Shown here piece after piece: positions 1 through 8,275 of a stretch of 64,000 nt of DNA. Position 1 is the first letter of the stretch; every line of letters starts with the position of its first letter. Source of the DNA: Flectobacillus sp. BAB-3569 (GTDB lineage Bacteria; Bacteroidota; Bacteroidia; Cytophagales; Spirosomataceae); assembly GCF_002270355.1 (NCBI RefSeq), contig NZ_NJFZ01000004.1, positions 158,770-222,769 of the forward strand. Direction: 5' to 3'. The notes below the pieces were generated by a model, which was not told the origin of the DNA, did not search any database, and worked only from the letters and a program-made list of their open reading frames with translations. The position numbers were made by a program, and so were the translations under genes.

Positions 1-117
1 TGGCTCCAGAGCTTTGATAGCGAATGTACCGAAGTCAATTTCATGACCGCGAGTAGCCAAACCTTTCACTCTACCCTTCTGTTGCTTACGGAACTTGGTT
101 CTTCTTGGTTGTAACAT
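1..117 (-). CDS. rplP: 50S ribosomal protein L16, N-terminal part (cut by window edge)
   Basis: The reverse strand reads [13 protein letters not shown], the classic start of bacterial L16, and continues to [17 protein letters not shown] with the frame still open at base 1. Only 39 codons are inside the window; the ATG is at 115-117. L16 belongs to the large subunit near the A site and peptidyl-transferase centre. It is the last visible member of the S10-type cluster and follows rpsC after 90 nt, a long spacer for this operon that holds an inverted repeat (136-196). Confidence 0.95.
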   Translation of the reverse strand, partial: MLQPRRTKFRKQQKGRVKGLATRGHEIDFGTFAIKALEP

Positions 118-135
118 TGTCTTATGAAGTCTTGC

Positions 136-196
136 AGTTTTAAGTCGTAAGTCTTAAAGTACATGAGAGTAACCTTAGGACTTGCGACTTTAAACT
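136..196. repeat. Imperfect inverted repeat between rpsC and rplP
   Basis: Arms at 136-153 (AGTTTTAAGTCGTAAGTC) and 179-196 (GACTTGCGACTTTAAACT) match at 16 of 18 positions around a 25-nt loop. It fills most of the rpsC-rplP spacer. It has no T-tract typical of a terminator and resembles a small intergenic palindromic repeat rather than a known riboregulator. Function is unknown. Confidence 0.6.
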
Positions 197-207
197 AAGA
201 TTAAAAA

Positions 208-1056
208 TTATCTCTTACCGCCTCCTCTGTTGTTGGTATTTCCTCCTTTACCACCACCACGGTTGTTGTTATTGTTGTTGTTACGACGCTGATCGCCACC
301 ACGGCCACCACGGTTGTCGCGTCCACGACGTCCGTTATCGTCATCACGACCACCACGATTGTGGTTACCACCGCGAGAATCGCCGCCAGCTTGTTGAGCT
401 GACATACCAGCGTTTGGAGAAAGATCACGTTTTCCGTACACTTCGCCTTTACATACCCAAACTTTGATACCAATTTTACCGTAAACTGTCAAAGCTTCAG
501 ATACTGCATAGTCGATATCGGCACGCAAAGTATGAAGAGGAATACGTCCTTCTTTGTATCCTTCTGAGCGAGCCATTTCAGCACCACCCAAACGGCCAGA
601 AAGTTTCAATTTGATACCTTGAGCACCTACTCTCATCGCAGAAGCAATTGCTTGCTTCATCGCACGACGGAAAGAAATACGTGCTTCTAATTGCTGAGCG
701 ATAGTTTCGCCAATCAATTTAGCATCAATCTCAGGACGTTTAATTTCAAAGATGTTGATTTGAACATCTTTGCCTGTGATTTTCTTTAATTCTTCTTTGA
801 TTTTATCTACTTCTTGACCACCCTTACCGATTACAACGCCTGGGCGTGCAGTATTGATAGTCAAAGTAATACGTTTCAAAGTACGCTCAATGATTACCTT
901 AGAGATTGCACCCTTTGGAATACGAGCAGCTACGTATTTACGGATTTTTTCATCCTCAACTAACTTGTCGGCAAAATTTTTACCGCCGTACCAGTTAGAA
1001 TCCCAACCTCTGACGATACCAAGTCTAAGACCAACGGGGTTAACTTTCTGTCCCAT
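208..1056 (-). CDS. rpsC: 30S ribosomal protein S3 with RGG/Asn-rich tail
   Basis: Small-subunit protein S3, 282 aa, begins [13 protein letters not shown] as in all bacterial S3. The KH RNA-binding domain carries its GKGG loop at residues 77-80, and the C-terminal S3 domain runs to about residue 215. S3 lines the mRNA entry channel. The family is usually near 210-235 aa; here residues 217-282 form an extra low-complexity tail rich in Gly, Arg, Asn and Asp with several RGG triplets and an Asn run. It is placed between rplV (27 nt upstream) and rplP, the standard order. The tail is probably disordered and RNA-binding (inference). Identity is certain; only the role of the tail is open. Confidence 0.98.
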   Translation of the reverse strand: MGQKVNPVGLRLGIVRGWDSNWYGGKNFADKLVEDEKIRKYVAARIPKGAISKVIIERTLKRITLTINTARPGVVIGKGGQEVDKIKEELKKITGKDVQINIFEIKRPEIDAKLIGETIAQQLEARISFRRAMKQAIASAMRVGAQGIKLKLSGRLGGAEMARSEGYKEGRIPLHTLRADIDYAVSEALTVYGKIGIKVWVCKGEVYGKRDLSPNAGMSAQQAGGDSRGGNHNRGGRDDDNGRRGRDNRGGRGGDQRRNNNNNNNRGGGKGGNTNNRGGGKR

Positions 1057-1083
1057 TTTATGATATTTAGATGTTTTCTCTAA

Positions 1084-1455
1084 TTATTCTTCTGATGTTA
1101 CGATTGATGGAGCACTTGCAGAAGCAACCACTAATGTAATGTGGTTTGAACGCTTCAAGATTCTGTACCCACGACCTTGTGGAGCTGGACGCAAACGCTT
1201 CAAAGAGCTACCGCCATCTACCGTAACGGTTTTAACGTATAAGTCAGCATCTTCCAACTTAACGTCTTCGTGCTTGTTTTGCCAGTTAGCAATTGCTGAG
1301 AGTAACAATTTCTCAACAAATCTAGCACCAACTTTAGGCTCATATTTCAAGATACCTAAAGCCTTGTTAACTTTCTGACCTCTAATCATGTCTACCACGA
1401 TTCTCATTTTCTGAGGTGAAGTCGGAACATTGTTTAATTTAGCTATTGCTTCCAT
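1084..1455 (-). CDS. rplV: 50S ribosomal protein L22
   Basis: L22, 123 aa, lines the peptide exit tunnel. Recognised by the N-terminal block [19 protein letters not shown] and by the conserved beta-hairpin region around [20 protein letters not shown], which reaches into the tunnel. It sits between rpsS and rpsC in canonical order. The spacer to rpsS (1456-1541) is longer than expected and holds words such as atttcggat and CAATCCGCAATCC that resemble the dispersed intergenic repeats elsewhere in the window. No frameshift or unusual residues seen. Confidence 0.98.
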   Translation of the reverse strand: MEAIAKLNNVPTSPQKMRIVVDMIRGQKVNKALGILKYEPKVGARFVEKLLLSAIANWQNKHEDVKLEDADLYVKTVTVDGGSSLKRLRPAPQGRGYRILKRSNHITLVVASASAPSIVTSEE

Positions 1456-1541
1456 TTCTATAATTTCGGATTTAGGTTCTGGGATTTTGGATTATCAGGA
1501 TTGAATCTTACAATCCGCAATCCTCATTCCACTATCCCCTA

Positions 1542-1820
1542 TTATCTTTTGCCTTTATCTTTTTTAGCGATGTGACCACGGAAATTGCGTGTTGGAGCAA
1601 ATTCACCAAGTTTATGTCCTACCATGTTTTCTGTTACATATACTGGGATAAACTTGTTACCGTTGTGCACTGCGAAAGTATGTCCAACGAAATCAGGAGA
1701 AATCATTGAACGTCTTGACCAAGTTTTGATAACTGACTTTTTACCTGACTCATTCATAGCAATTACTTTGTTGTCAAGGCGGTAGTCAATATAAGGTCCT
1801 TTTTTTAATGAACGTGCCAT
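1542..1820 (-). CDS. rpsS: 30S ribosomal protein S19
   Basis: S19, 92 aa, starts [15 protein letters not shown] and contains [20 protein letters not shown] and the C-terminal [12 protein letters not shown] block, all diagnostic of the family. It binds 16S rRNA in the head of the small subunit together with S13. It begins only 7 nt after the rplB stop, so the two are almost certainly co-transcribed and probably translationally coupled. Confidence 0.98.
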   Translation of the reverse strand: MARSLKKGPYIDYRLDNKVIAMNESGKKSVIKTWSRRSMISPDFVGHTFAVHNGNKFIPVYVTENMVGHKLGEFAPTRNFRGHIAKKDKGKR

Positions 1821-1827
1821 CTATGTA

Positions 1828-2649
1828 TTATTTCTTTCTACTGATGATTAGACGATTTGAATGCTTTTTCTTGTCGCGAGTTTTCTTACCTTTCGCTAAC
1901 AAGCCGTTACGTGAACGTGGGTGACCTCCTGAAGAGCGACCCTCACCACCACCCATTGGGTGATCAACTGGGTTCATTACTACACCACGAACTCTTGGAC
2001 GGCGGCCTAACCAACGGTGACGACCAGCTTTACCCAAGTTTGTGTTCATGTGGTCAGCATTAGATACTGAACCAATTGTAGCCAAACAGTTAACTAACAC
2101 CATACGCATTTCGCCTGAAGGCAACTTCAATGTAGCATATTTGCTATCACGAGCCAACAATTGAGCATAAGTACCTGCAGAACGAGCTAATTCAGCACCA
2201 CCACGAGGACGAAGCTCGATAGCGTGTACAATTGTACCTACTGGAATGCTTGACAATGGCATTGTGTTACCAACTTCAGGAGCTACTGATGTACCAGACA
2301 CTACTGTCTGACCAACTTTCAAACCTGAAGGAGCAATGATGTATGATTTTTCACCATCTGTGTACTCGATCAATGCGATACGAGCTGTACGGTTTGGATC
2401 GTATTCAATTGTTAATACGGTTGCTTCTACGTCAAATTTATCACGATAGAAGTCAATCAAACGATAACGACGCTTGTGACCACCACCAATATAGCGCATT
2501 GCGCGGTGACCAAAGGCGTTACGACCACCTGTTTTCTTAATTGGAGCCAACAACGGTTTATACGGTTTCGAAGCTGTGATTTCTTCGAAAGTTGGAGCGA
2601 TACGTTGACGTTGACCCGGAGACGTTGGTTTTAATTTTCTAACTGCCAT
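1828..2649 (-). CDS. rplB: 50S ribosomal protein L2
   Basis: L2, 273 aa, a primary 23S rRNA-binding protein needed for peptidyl-transferase assembly and subunit joining. Sequence marks are [14 protein letters not shown] at the start, the OB-fold/SH3-like core, and the near-invariant [13 protein letters not shown] loop near residues 228-240, which carries the conserved histidine close to the catalytic centre. Length matches the family (about 274). It lies between rplW and rpsS, as expected for S10 clusters. Confidence 0.98.
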   Translation of the reverse strand: MAVRKLKPTSPGQRQRIAPTFEEITASKPYKPLLAPIKKTGGRNAFGHRAMRYIGGGHKRRYRLIDFYRDKFDVEATVLTIEYDPNRTARIALIEYTDGEKSYIIAPSGLKVGQTVVSGTSVAPEVGNTMPLSSIPVGTIVHAIELRPRGGAELARSAGTYAQLLARDSKYATLKLPSGEMRMVLVNCLATIGSVSNADHMNTNLGKAGRHRWLGRRPRVRGVVMNPVDHPMGGGEGRSSGGHPRSRNGLLAKGKKTRDKKKHSNRLIISRKK

Positions 2650-2721
2650 TTCTCTAGTTTGTTCAAATTATCGGGGTGAACACCCATAAATTGTTTGAAA
2701 GCTTTCGCTTTCTCACTGGTC

Positions 2722-3009
2722 TTAGATACCTTCGTAGAAATCGATTACTTCGCCTTTAGCTACTGTAATAACTGCTTTCTTGAAAGTAGAAGTATAACCA
2801 GTTGTGATTTTAGATTTTGTACTTCTTGATTTTTTCTTACCAAATTGACGAAGTGTATTTACAGATTCTACGTCAACTCCGTACATTTTCTTGATTTCTT
2901 TCGCAATTTCAATCTTGTTTGATTTTACTGCTACTTCGAAAACGTACTGACCGCCTTTCTGCAACTCCTGAGTTTTTTCAGTAAGAATTGGTCTTTTGAT
3001 GATGCTCAT
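2722..3009 (-). CDS. rplW: 50S ribosomal protein L23
   Basis: L23, 95 aa, located at the exit of the peptide tunnel where trigger factor and SRP dock. Recognised by SIIKRPILTEKTQELQKG at the start and KKMYGVDVESVNTLRQFGK in the middle, followed by the basic extended loop. Length is normal. It lies 41 nt downstream of rplD and 72 nt upstream of rplB in the standard operon order. Confidence 0.97.
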   Translation of the reverse strand: MSIIKRPILTEKTQELQKGGQYVFEVAVKSNKIEIAKEIKKMYGVDVESVNTLRQFGKKKSRSTKSKITTGYTSTFKKAVITVAKGEVIDFYEGI

Positions 3010-3050
3010 TTCTTTATGACGTTAATTGTCATCAGTTTTTATACTGATAA

Positions 3051-3680
3051 CTATTTGCTGAAAGATGATTCGATTTTTGCAACAGCATCTTCTAAGATAA
3101 CAAGACGAGTTGCATTTACTAAGTCATAAGTGTTTACTTGCGCTGCTGAAATAACTTTAGTTTTCGGCAAGTTACGACCTGACAAGTAGATGTTTTGGTT
3201 ATCTTCTGGCAAAATCACCAAAGTTTTAGTATCTGTCAATGACAATGCATTTAAGATAGCCAAGAAACCTTTAGTTTTTGGAGTTTCCAAAGAGAAGTTC
3301 TCTAATACAGAAACCTCACCTGCTTGTGCTTTTGCAGCAAATGCAGACTGACGTGCCAAAGTCTTAACCTTTTTATTCAATTTGAAAGAGTAGTCACGTG
3401 GAACTGGACCGAAAATACGACCACCACCTTTGAACAATGGTGACTTCATTGAACCTGCACGAGCACCACCTGTACCTTTTTGACGCTTCAACTTACGAGT
3501 TGAGCGAGCAACTTCAGCTCTTTCTTTTGCTTTGTGCGTTCCTTGACGCTGGTTAGCCAAGAATTGCTTTACATCTAACCAAACAACGTGCTCGTTTGGC
3601 TCGATACCAAAGATTTCGTCAGAAAGTACAACTTTCTTACCTGAATCTTTGCCTTGTATATTTAATACTGATAATTCCAT
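3051..3680 (-). CDS. rplD: 50S ribosomal protein L4
   Basis: L4, 209 aa, an early-assembly 23S rRNA-binding protein whose loop reaches the exit tunnel. Conserved marks are the loop region QKGTGGARAGSMKSPLFKGG and GPVPRDYSFKLNKK, then the Rossmann-like C-terminal domain ending in NATRLVILEDAV. In some bacteria L4 represses its own operon by binding the leader; no such leader could be shown here. The spacer upstream, towards rplC, contains short GAAAATTTG repeats. Confidence 0.97.
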   Translation of the reverse strand: MELSVLNIQGKDSGKKVVLSDEIFGIEPNEHVVWLDVKQFLANQRQGTHKAKERAEVARSTRKLKRQKGTGGARAGSMKSPLFKGGGRIFGPVPRDYSFKLNKKVKTLARQSAFAAKAQAGEVSVLENFSLETPKTKGFLAILNALSLTDTKTLVILPEDNQNIYLSGRNLPKTKVISAAQVNTYDLVNATRLVILEDAVAKIESSFSK

Positions 3681-3716
3681 TTTTCAATTTGAAAATTTGT
3701 GAATTTGAAAATTTGA
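3681..3716. repeat. Short GAAAATTTG-type direct repeats between rplC and rplD
   Basis: Within the rplC-rplD spacer the words GAAAATTTG, GTGAATTTG, GAAAATTTG and GAAAATCTT follow each other at 9-nt spacing. They are the same unit as the long array at 52894-53090. The rest of the spacer (to 3787) repeats the complementary word CAAATCTTCAAATTG near rplC. No promoter or terminator was seen here. Confidence 0.7.
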
Positions 3717-3787
3717 AAATCTTTATTCTTGATGGCCGAACCTACAATTGTGTGAAAGGCTAGCATCCTTTCAAATCTTCAAATTGA

Positions 3788-4404
3788 TTATTTTTCAAGA
3801 ATAACATAAGAGTTTTTCGCTCCTGGTACTGAACCTGACACTACGATAAGGTTTTTCTCAGCATAAACTTTCAATACTTGCAAGTTTTGAACTTTTACGC
3901 GGTTACCACCTGTACGACCTGCCATGCGAAGACCTTTGAATACGCGAGATGGGAATGAACATGCACCAATTGAACCTGGGTGACGTCCGCGGTTGTGTTG
4001 ACCGTGTGTTTGACCACCAACACCACCAAATCCGTGGCGCTTAACAACACCTTGGAAACCTTTACCTTTTGAAGTACCGATTGCGTCAACGAAATCGCCT
4101 TCTGCAAAAAGCTCAGTTGTGATAACTGCACCTAATTCAAGTGATTGTTCGAAAGACTTGAACTCAACCAATTTTTTCTTTGGAGTAGTTCCTGCTTTTT
4201 TGAAGTGACCTAATAATGGTCTAGAAGTGTGCTTCTCTTTCTTCTCGCCGTAGCCTAATTGAATAGCGCTATAGCCTTCTTTTTCTACTGTTTTTACTTG
4301 TGTTACAACACAAGGGCCGGCTTCGATTAGCGTACAAGGAACAGCAGTGCCATCCGCGTTGTAGAGGCTAGTCATACCGATTTTTTTCCGATAATTCCAG
4401 ACAT
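3788..4404 (-). CDS. rplC: 50S ribosomal protein L3, apparent 1-nt deletion near the start
   Basis: L3 binds 23S rRNA and helps form the peptidyl-transferase centre. From 4375 downward the frame reads [21 protein letters not shown] onward and includes the signature [23 protein letters not shown], so the body is intact. The true start is ATG at 4402-4404 giving MSGIIGKK, then a run of only seven A (4381-4387 as T on the plus strand) throws the frame off; one more A would restore [19 protein letters not shown] and a 205-aa protein of normal length. Either a base is missing from the consensus, or the A AAA AAA heptamer is a -1 slippage site, or translation starts internally at 4375. Consensus error is most likely because L3 is essential. 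Confidence 0.9.
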
Positions 4405-4497
4405 TTTATTATTGAATAAAACGTTAAAAAATAAAATAAAAAACTTATTTACAACGAGTTACGTTTTTGAGCTATTGGCTCGACGCAAAACGGACTG

Positions 4498-4529
4498 CAA
4501 AGGTCGGGATTTTATTTGGCACTAACAAA
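4498..4529 (-). promoter_or_regulatory. Promoter of the rplC-led ribosomal operon
   Basis: On the minus strand TTTG (4526-4529) is followed after 20 nt by GACCTTTG (4498-4505), a one-to-two-mismatch version of the Bacteroidota TTTG-N19/20-TAnnTTTG promoter. It lies about 94 nt upstream of the rplC ATG. This suggests the ribosomal operon begins with rplC. Confidence 0.6.
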
Positions 4530-4665
4530 AAAGTACACAAAAAAATCTCAAAACTATTTGAGTGACAGAAAATTGAGGAAAAAAGCGACAAGAAAAGTGC
4601 GGACGAGGCTATGCTCGTGAGACGAGTCCTGTGTAGCTTAATACTCAACTTTGCAAACTGGGCAT

Positions 4666-4758
4666 TCAGTAAAGCAAGCCAGTATCAGTTCTGACACTAA
4701 TCAACCACTGTAGTTCTTTGCGGGCTGCGTGGTTGTACTTTCCAAAGAAGTTTGCCAT
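4666..4758 (-). CDS. Possible 30-aa peptide or gene remnant upstream of rplC
   Basis: ATG at 4756-4758 opens a 30-codon frame (MANFFGKYNHAARKELQWL, then 11 more residues, stop TGA at 4666-4668). The same frame stays open upstream to about 4838 without a stop, reading SYKGLAELSKKLENTNQ just before the ATG, so an alternative GTG/TTG start would give about 50 aa. It follows a good promoter at 4841-4870. Not recognised. It could be a real small protein, a relic of a lost gene, or chance coding-like sequence in a non-coding RNA or leader. Confidence 0.3.
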   Translation of the reverse strand: MANFFGKYNHAARKELQWLISVRTDTGLLY

Positions 4759-4840
4759 TTGATTCGTATTCTCTAATTTCTTACTGAGTTCTGCCAACCC
4801 TTTGTAAGACACAGCGAATCGTGGCGCCCTAATTGGACTG

Positions 4841-4870
4841 CAAAATTAGAGAATAGTTTTTGAAATACAA
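4841..4870 (-). promoter_or_regulatory. Consensus Bacteroidota promoter in the rplC upstream gap
   Basis: TTG (4868-4870, minus strand) is separated by exactly 19 nt from TAATTTTG (4841-4848), a perfect TTG-N19-TAnnTTTG match. Transcription would start near 4834 and run towards the orphan frame at 4666-4758 and then the rplC promoter. The rest of the 4405-4985 gap shows no rpsJ, tRNA or other recognisable gene. Confidence 0.65.
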
Positions 4871-4916
4871 TGAGTTACAGTAAAAAAATAATATTTTTTT
4901 TAGTTTTTTTTACCCT

Positions 4917-4956
4917 CAAAAAAAAGGAGGAAATACCTTCGCATTTTCCTCCTTTT
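4917..4956 (-). terminator. Rho-independent terminator of the GMC oxidoreductase gene
   Basis: On the minus strand AAAAGGAGGAAAAT pairs with ATTTCCTCCTTTT across a short loop and is followed by a T-tract. It lies about 30 nt after the stop of the GMC gene. Confidence 0.75.
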
Positions 4957-4985
4957 GACCTACTTATCTCCGTTGTATAAAACGA

Positions 4986-6692
4986 CTATAAATTGCCTTT
5001 TTTTAATTCTTTTACAGTAAAGTCCGCAGCTCTAGCCGATAATGCCATATACGTAAGCGATGGATTCACATTAGATGATGACGTCATGCAAGCGCCATCA
5101 GTTACAAAGACGTTTGAACATCCCCAAACTTGATTGTGTGCATTCAAAACAGATGTTTTGGGGTCGCGCCCCATCCGTGCAGTACCCATCTCATGAATAC
5201 TTAAACCAAAGCCGGGTTCATAATCATACGTTTCGATATGCTTAAATCCTGAGGCTTCGAGCATCTCAGCAGCGTCATTCTTCATATCTATACGCATTTT
5301 ACGTTCGTTTTCTCCAAACTCTGCCGACATAATCATTTGTGGTTGTCCCCACTTATCTTTTTGGTCTTTGCTCAATCTGACATGATTTTTATAATCTGGT
5401 AAGGTTTCAGCAAATCCCATAATATCTAAATTCCACTCTCCGAGTGGCTGTGTAATTTGTGTTTTAAAATCAGCGCCAAACTCTTCTTGCGACTCTCCTC
5501 TATCTTTTGAACTACCTCCTTCATAGCCAAATCCACGCAAATAATCCCGCTTGTCGCTTCCAATATTGCGGTATCTTGGAATATAAATCGCATTGGGGCG
5601 TCGCCCTAGGTAATACTTATCATTATAACCATCATGCTTGCCTCGTGCACCAATACCAAAATGATGATCCATCAAATAATGTCCTAGTGCACCACTGTCA
5701 TTACCTAATCCATTGGGAAAACGATTGGAAGTAGAATTCATTAAGATATAGGTCGAACCCAGCGCCGAAGCATTCAGAAAAATCACTTTTGCATAAAACT
5801 CTGTCCATTCGTGGGTGTTTTCGTCGATAACTCTAACACCAGTTGCTTTACCTTTTTTCTCATCATATATGATAGAGTTAACAATCGAATGTGGGCGGAC
5901 GGTCAGATTGCCTGTTTTACGCGCCGCTGGGAAAGTAGCAGACTGCGAACTAAAATAGGCGCCAAACGGACATCCACGCATACACATATCTCGAAGCTGA
6001 CACTTGGCACGTCCTAAGGCAAGCTGTTCGGGAGTTGGCTGTGTAAGGTTTGCGGTACGTGAGTGAATCACATGACGATTAGGAAATTTTGCTTTGAGCT
6101 CTTTCCCAAAATGTTCTTCAACACAAGTCATCGGAATGGGTGGCTGGTAAACACCATCGGGCAAATGAGGAATACCATCACGGTTTCCTGCGATTCCTGC
6201 GAACTTTTCGGCATGAGCATACCATGGAGCAAGGTCTTTGTAACGAATAGGCCAATCTACTCCAATGCCTTCTTTAGCATTAGCCTCCAAGTCCATATCA
6301 CTTAAACGTAATGAGACTCTCCCCCAAGTAATAGACTTTCCTCCTACCTGCCAACTTCTAATCCAGTCGAAGCGTTTTTCTTCGACATAGGGAAAATCAA
6401 TATCTTTAGCAAAATGATGTTTGGTCGATTCAGTAATCGTGAACCCTGTGCGTTGGTGGATAGGATAGTTCTTCATTTCCTCAAGCGGCACTTGTCCCCC
6501 ATGTGGAAACTCCCAAGGATTCATTAAAGCGGTGTGATAATCTTTTACATGTTCGATCATACGACCACGCTCGAGCACCAAAACCTTTAGTCCTCTTTCG
6601 GTAAGTTCTTTGGCCGACCATCCGCCACTTACGCCCGACCCCACCACGATAGCATCGTAAGTATTTTTTTCTTTATTTGGTAAAATATACAT
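4986..6692 (-). CDS. GMC-family FAD-dependent oxidoreductase
   Basis: A flavoprotein of the glucose-methanol-choline oxidoreductase superfamily, 568 aa from the chosen start, probably acting on a sugar or alcohol. The Rossmann FAD motif VVGSGVSGGWSAKEL is at about residues 15-29, an E-R-G FAD-ribose motif follows, and the C-terminal region has HEMGTARMGRDP and DGACMTSSSNVNPSLTYMAL, the region that supplies the catalytic His/Asn. An upstream ATG at 6723-6725 would add 11 residues; 6692 (MYILPNKEKNTYDAIVVG) is preferred because the added residues look non-conserved. Bacteroidota relatives are often paired with a gluconate dehydrogenase subunit-3 gene; none is adjacent here. No Tat or Sec signal is seen. 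Substrate unknown. Confidence 0.88.
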   Translation of the reverse strand: MYILPNKEKNTYDAIVVGSGVSGGWSAKELTERGLKVLVLERGRMIEHVKDYHTALMNPWEFPHGGQVPLEEMKNYPIHQRTGFTITESTKHHFAKDIDFPYVEEKRFDWIRSWQVGGKSITWGRVSLRLSDMDLEANAKEGIGVDWPIRYKDLAPWYAHAEKFAGIAGNRDGIPHLPDGVYQPPIPMTCVEEHFGKELKAKFPNRHVIHSRTANLTQPTPEQLALGRAKCQLRDMCMRGCPFGAYFSSQSATFPAARKTGNLTVRPHSIVNSIIYDEKKGKATGVRVIDENTHEWTEFYAKVIFLNASALGSTYILMNSTSNRFPNGLGNDSGALGHYLMDHHFGIGARGKHDGYNDKYYLGRRPNAIYIPRYRNIGSDKRDYLRGFGYEGGSSKDRGESQEEFGADFKTQITQPLGEWNLDIMGFAETLPDYKNHVRLSKDQKDKWGQPQMIMSAEFGENERKMRIDMKNDAAEMLEASGFKHIETYDYEPGFGLSIHEMGTARMGRDPKTSVLNAHNQVWGCSNVFVTDGACMTSSSNVNPSLTYMALSARAADFTVKELKKGNL

Positions 6693-6930
6693 AAGCCGTT
6701 GAAAATTGGGACTAGAATAACACATTTCAAAAATCTCAAGTTACTCCTTTTTTTCTATAACTCAATCCAGAGCTGACTGGCATTTATTTTATTTTTTATC
6801 AACAAAATCAAATTTTATTTATTTCAAGATCTGATCTATCATTTGATAAAATTATAGATGTTTTCGACAGATATCTCAAATATTTAGCGCCACATAGAAT
6901 AGTTATCCTTCATAAACCAATGGTCTTCTT

Positions 6931-6938
6931 TATCTTTG
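6931..6938 (+). promoter_or_regulatory. TAnnTTTG -7 element of the glycosyltransferase gene
   Basis: TATCTTTG lies 22 nt before the ATG at 6961; the -33 position 19 nt upstream reads TTC, close to TTG. This predicts a leader of only about 15 nt. Confidence 0.5.
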
Positions 6939-6960
6939 TAAAATATTAATACCTTGATTT

Positions 6961-7704
6961 ATGAAAATAACCATTATTACTGTCTCTTTTAATAGTGAAG
7001 CAACTATCAAACAAACGATTGATAGCGTTTTGGCACAAGACTATCCCGATGTCGAGTATATTGTTGTGGATGGTGCTTCAAAAGATGGGACAGTGGATAT
7101 ATTAAAATCGTATGGTGACCGCATTAAATACATTTCAGAAAAAGATAAAGGAATCTATGATGCACTCAACAAAGGGCTAAAACTAGCAACTGGTGATGTT
7201 GTTGGCACAATTGGTTCAGATGACTTTTTACCTAATTCCAGCGTATTGGGTCATGTAGCAGAAGCTTTTATCCAAACAGGAAAAGATGTTATTTACGGAG
7301 ATTTACAGTACATCAATCCTGATAATGATGAAAAGATTGTCAGATATTGGAGTTCGGGAGAATATAAAGTGGAAAATTGGCTAAAGGGTTGGATGCCGCC
7401 ACACCTTTCATGTTATATCAAAAGGGAGGCATTTGAAAAATATGGTAACTATATCATAGACTTCAGCTGTTCGGGCGATTATGAGCTTATGCTTCGCATG
7501 ATGTACAAACATAGACTATCGGCGGGTTACATTCCCGAAGTATTGATGACCATGAGAAATGGCGGAACTAGTACAGCTTCGTGGAAGCACCGCTATCGTG
7601 CCAATATGGAAGACCGTCGTGCATGGGAACTCAATCAATTACAACCCAAATGGTACACGCTCTGGATGAAACCACTTTCGAAGATAAGTCAACTATTTAC
7701 TTAA
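6961..7704 (+). CDS. Family 2 glycosyltransferase
   Basis: An inverting GT-A glycosyltransferase, 247 aa, cytoplasmic. The N-terminal strand MKITIITVSFNSEATIKQTIDSVL, the acidic VVDGASKDGT at about residues 35-44, and the SDD motif at 86-88 (nucleotide-sugar/metal binding, DXD-like) are typical of GT2 enzymes of the WcaA/colanic-acid type. A WMPPHLSCYIKREAFEKYG acceptor-side block follows. It stands alone between convergent and divergent neighbours rather than in a polysaccharide cluster, so its target glycan cannot be told. The sugar donor is unknown. Confidence 0.88.
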   Translation: MKITIITVSFNSEATIKQTIDSVLAQDYPDVEYIVVDGASKDGTVDILKSYGDRIKYISEKDKGIYDALNKGLKLATGDVVGTIGSDDFLPNSSVLGHVAEAFIQTGKDVIYGDLQYINPDNDEKIVRYWSSGEYKVENWLKGWMPPHLSCYIKREAFEKYGNYIIDFSCSGDYELMLRMMYKHRLSAGYIPEVLMTMRNGGTSTASWKHRYRANMEDRRAWELNQLQPKWYTLWMKPLSKISQLFT

Positions 7705-7710
7705 TTTTAA

Positions 7711-7751
7711 AATGCTCGACAATCTGCTAAAATAGGCAATTGCCGAGCATT
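7711..7751. terminator. Bidirectional terminator between glycosyltransferase and YciI-like gene
   Basis: AATGCTCG (7711-7718) pairs with CGAGCATT (7744-7751), with further pairing inside the loop, between the two convergent genes. Confidence 0.65.
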
Positions 7752-7756
7752 CTTAT

Positions 7757-8047
7757 TTATACATCTGCTATTTTAAATGGTTTGATTTCTACTTTTTCCC
7801 AGACCTTCATTGTTACATAAGGGTCGTTGTTATACCAATTATATAAAGCATCTTCTGTATCAAATTGTACTAGCATCGTTGAGCCAATCATATTGCCTGC
7901 TTCGTTGAGAATAGCCCCTCCAATAATAAAATTACCATTAGCTTTGAGTTGCTTTACCACAACCAGATGGTGTGGGCGGGCAGCCATTCTCCGCTCAAGG
8001 GCTTGTGCATCGGTGCCATCATAGGCATAAATTACATACTGTTGCAT
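7757..8047 (-). CDS. YciI-like protein
   Basis: A 96-aa ferredoxin-like alpha/beta-fold protein of the YciI family. It has the family pattern: an N-terminal strand with YVIYAYDG, RMAARPHHLVVVKQL with the conserved His, GGAILNEAGNMIGSTMLVQF, and a DPYVTMKVWEKVEIKPFK ending. Members are small putative enzymes or sensors, some fused to sigma factors or dioxygenases; the reaction is not established for most. It faces away from the Crp/Fnr gene across a 228-bp gap with a symmetric element at 8215-8249, so the two may be co-regulated (inference). Confidence 0.85.
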   Translation of the reverse strand: MQQYVIYAYDGTDAQALERRMAARPHHLVVVKQLKANGNFIIGGAILNEAGNMIGSTMLVQFDTEDALYNWYNNDPYVTMKVWEKVEIKPFKIADV

Positions 8048-8214
8048 CTTAAAAAATAGTTATTAATCAATGGTTATCTATATTTTATCTAGTAGAATAC
8101 TTCCTTTAAAAAGATTTATTTGTTTCTCAGACAGATAATATTCTACAATTTCTTAAATACTTCTTCCAAATACTTATATTTAAAAATCGAAACATAAATT
8201 GATGATTACGCCAA

Positions 8215-8249
8215 TAACTTTGAACAAGCATGACGCCTATTCAAAGTTA
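8215..8249. promoter_or_regulatory. Symmetric TAACTTTGAA inverted repeat carrying divergent -7 boxes
   Basis: TAACTTTGAA (8215-8224) and TTCAAAGTTA (8240-8249) form a perfect 10-bp inverted repeat with a 15-nt centre. Each arm is also a TAnnTTTG -7 box, one reading right to the Crp/Fnr gene (ATG at 8276) and one reading left to the YciI-like gene. Clear -33 boxes were not found at the usual spacing. It may be a divergent promoter with an operator. Confidence 0.5.
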
Positions 8250-8275
8250 ATCTCTTCTAACAAGAATTTTGCTTT

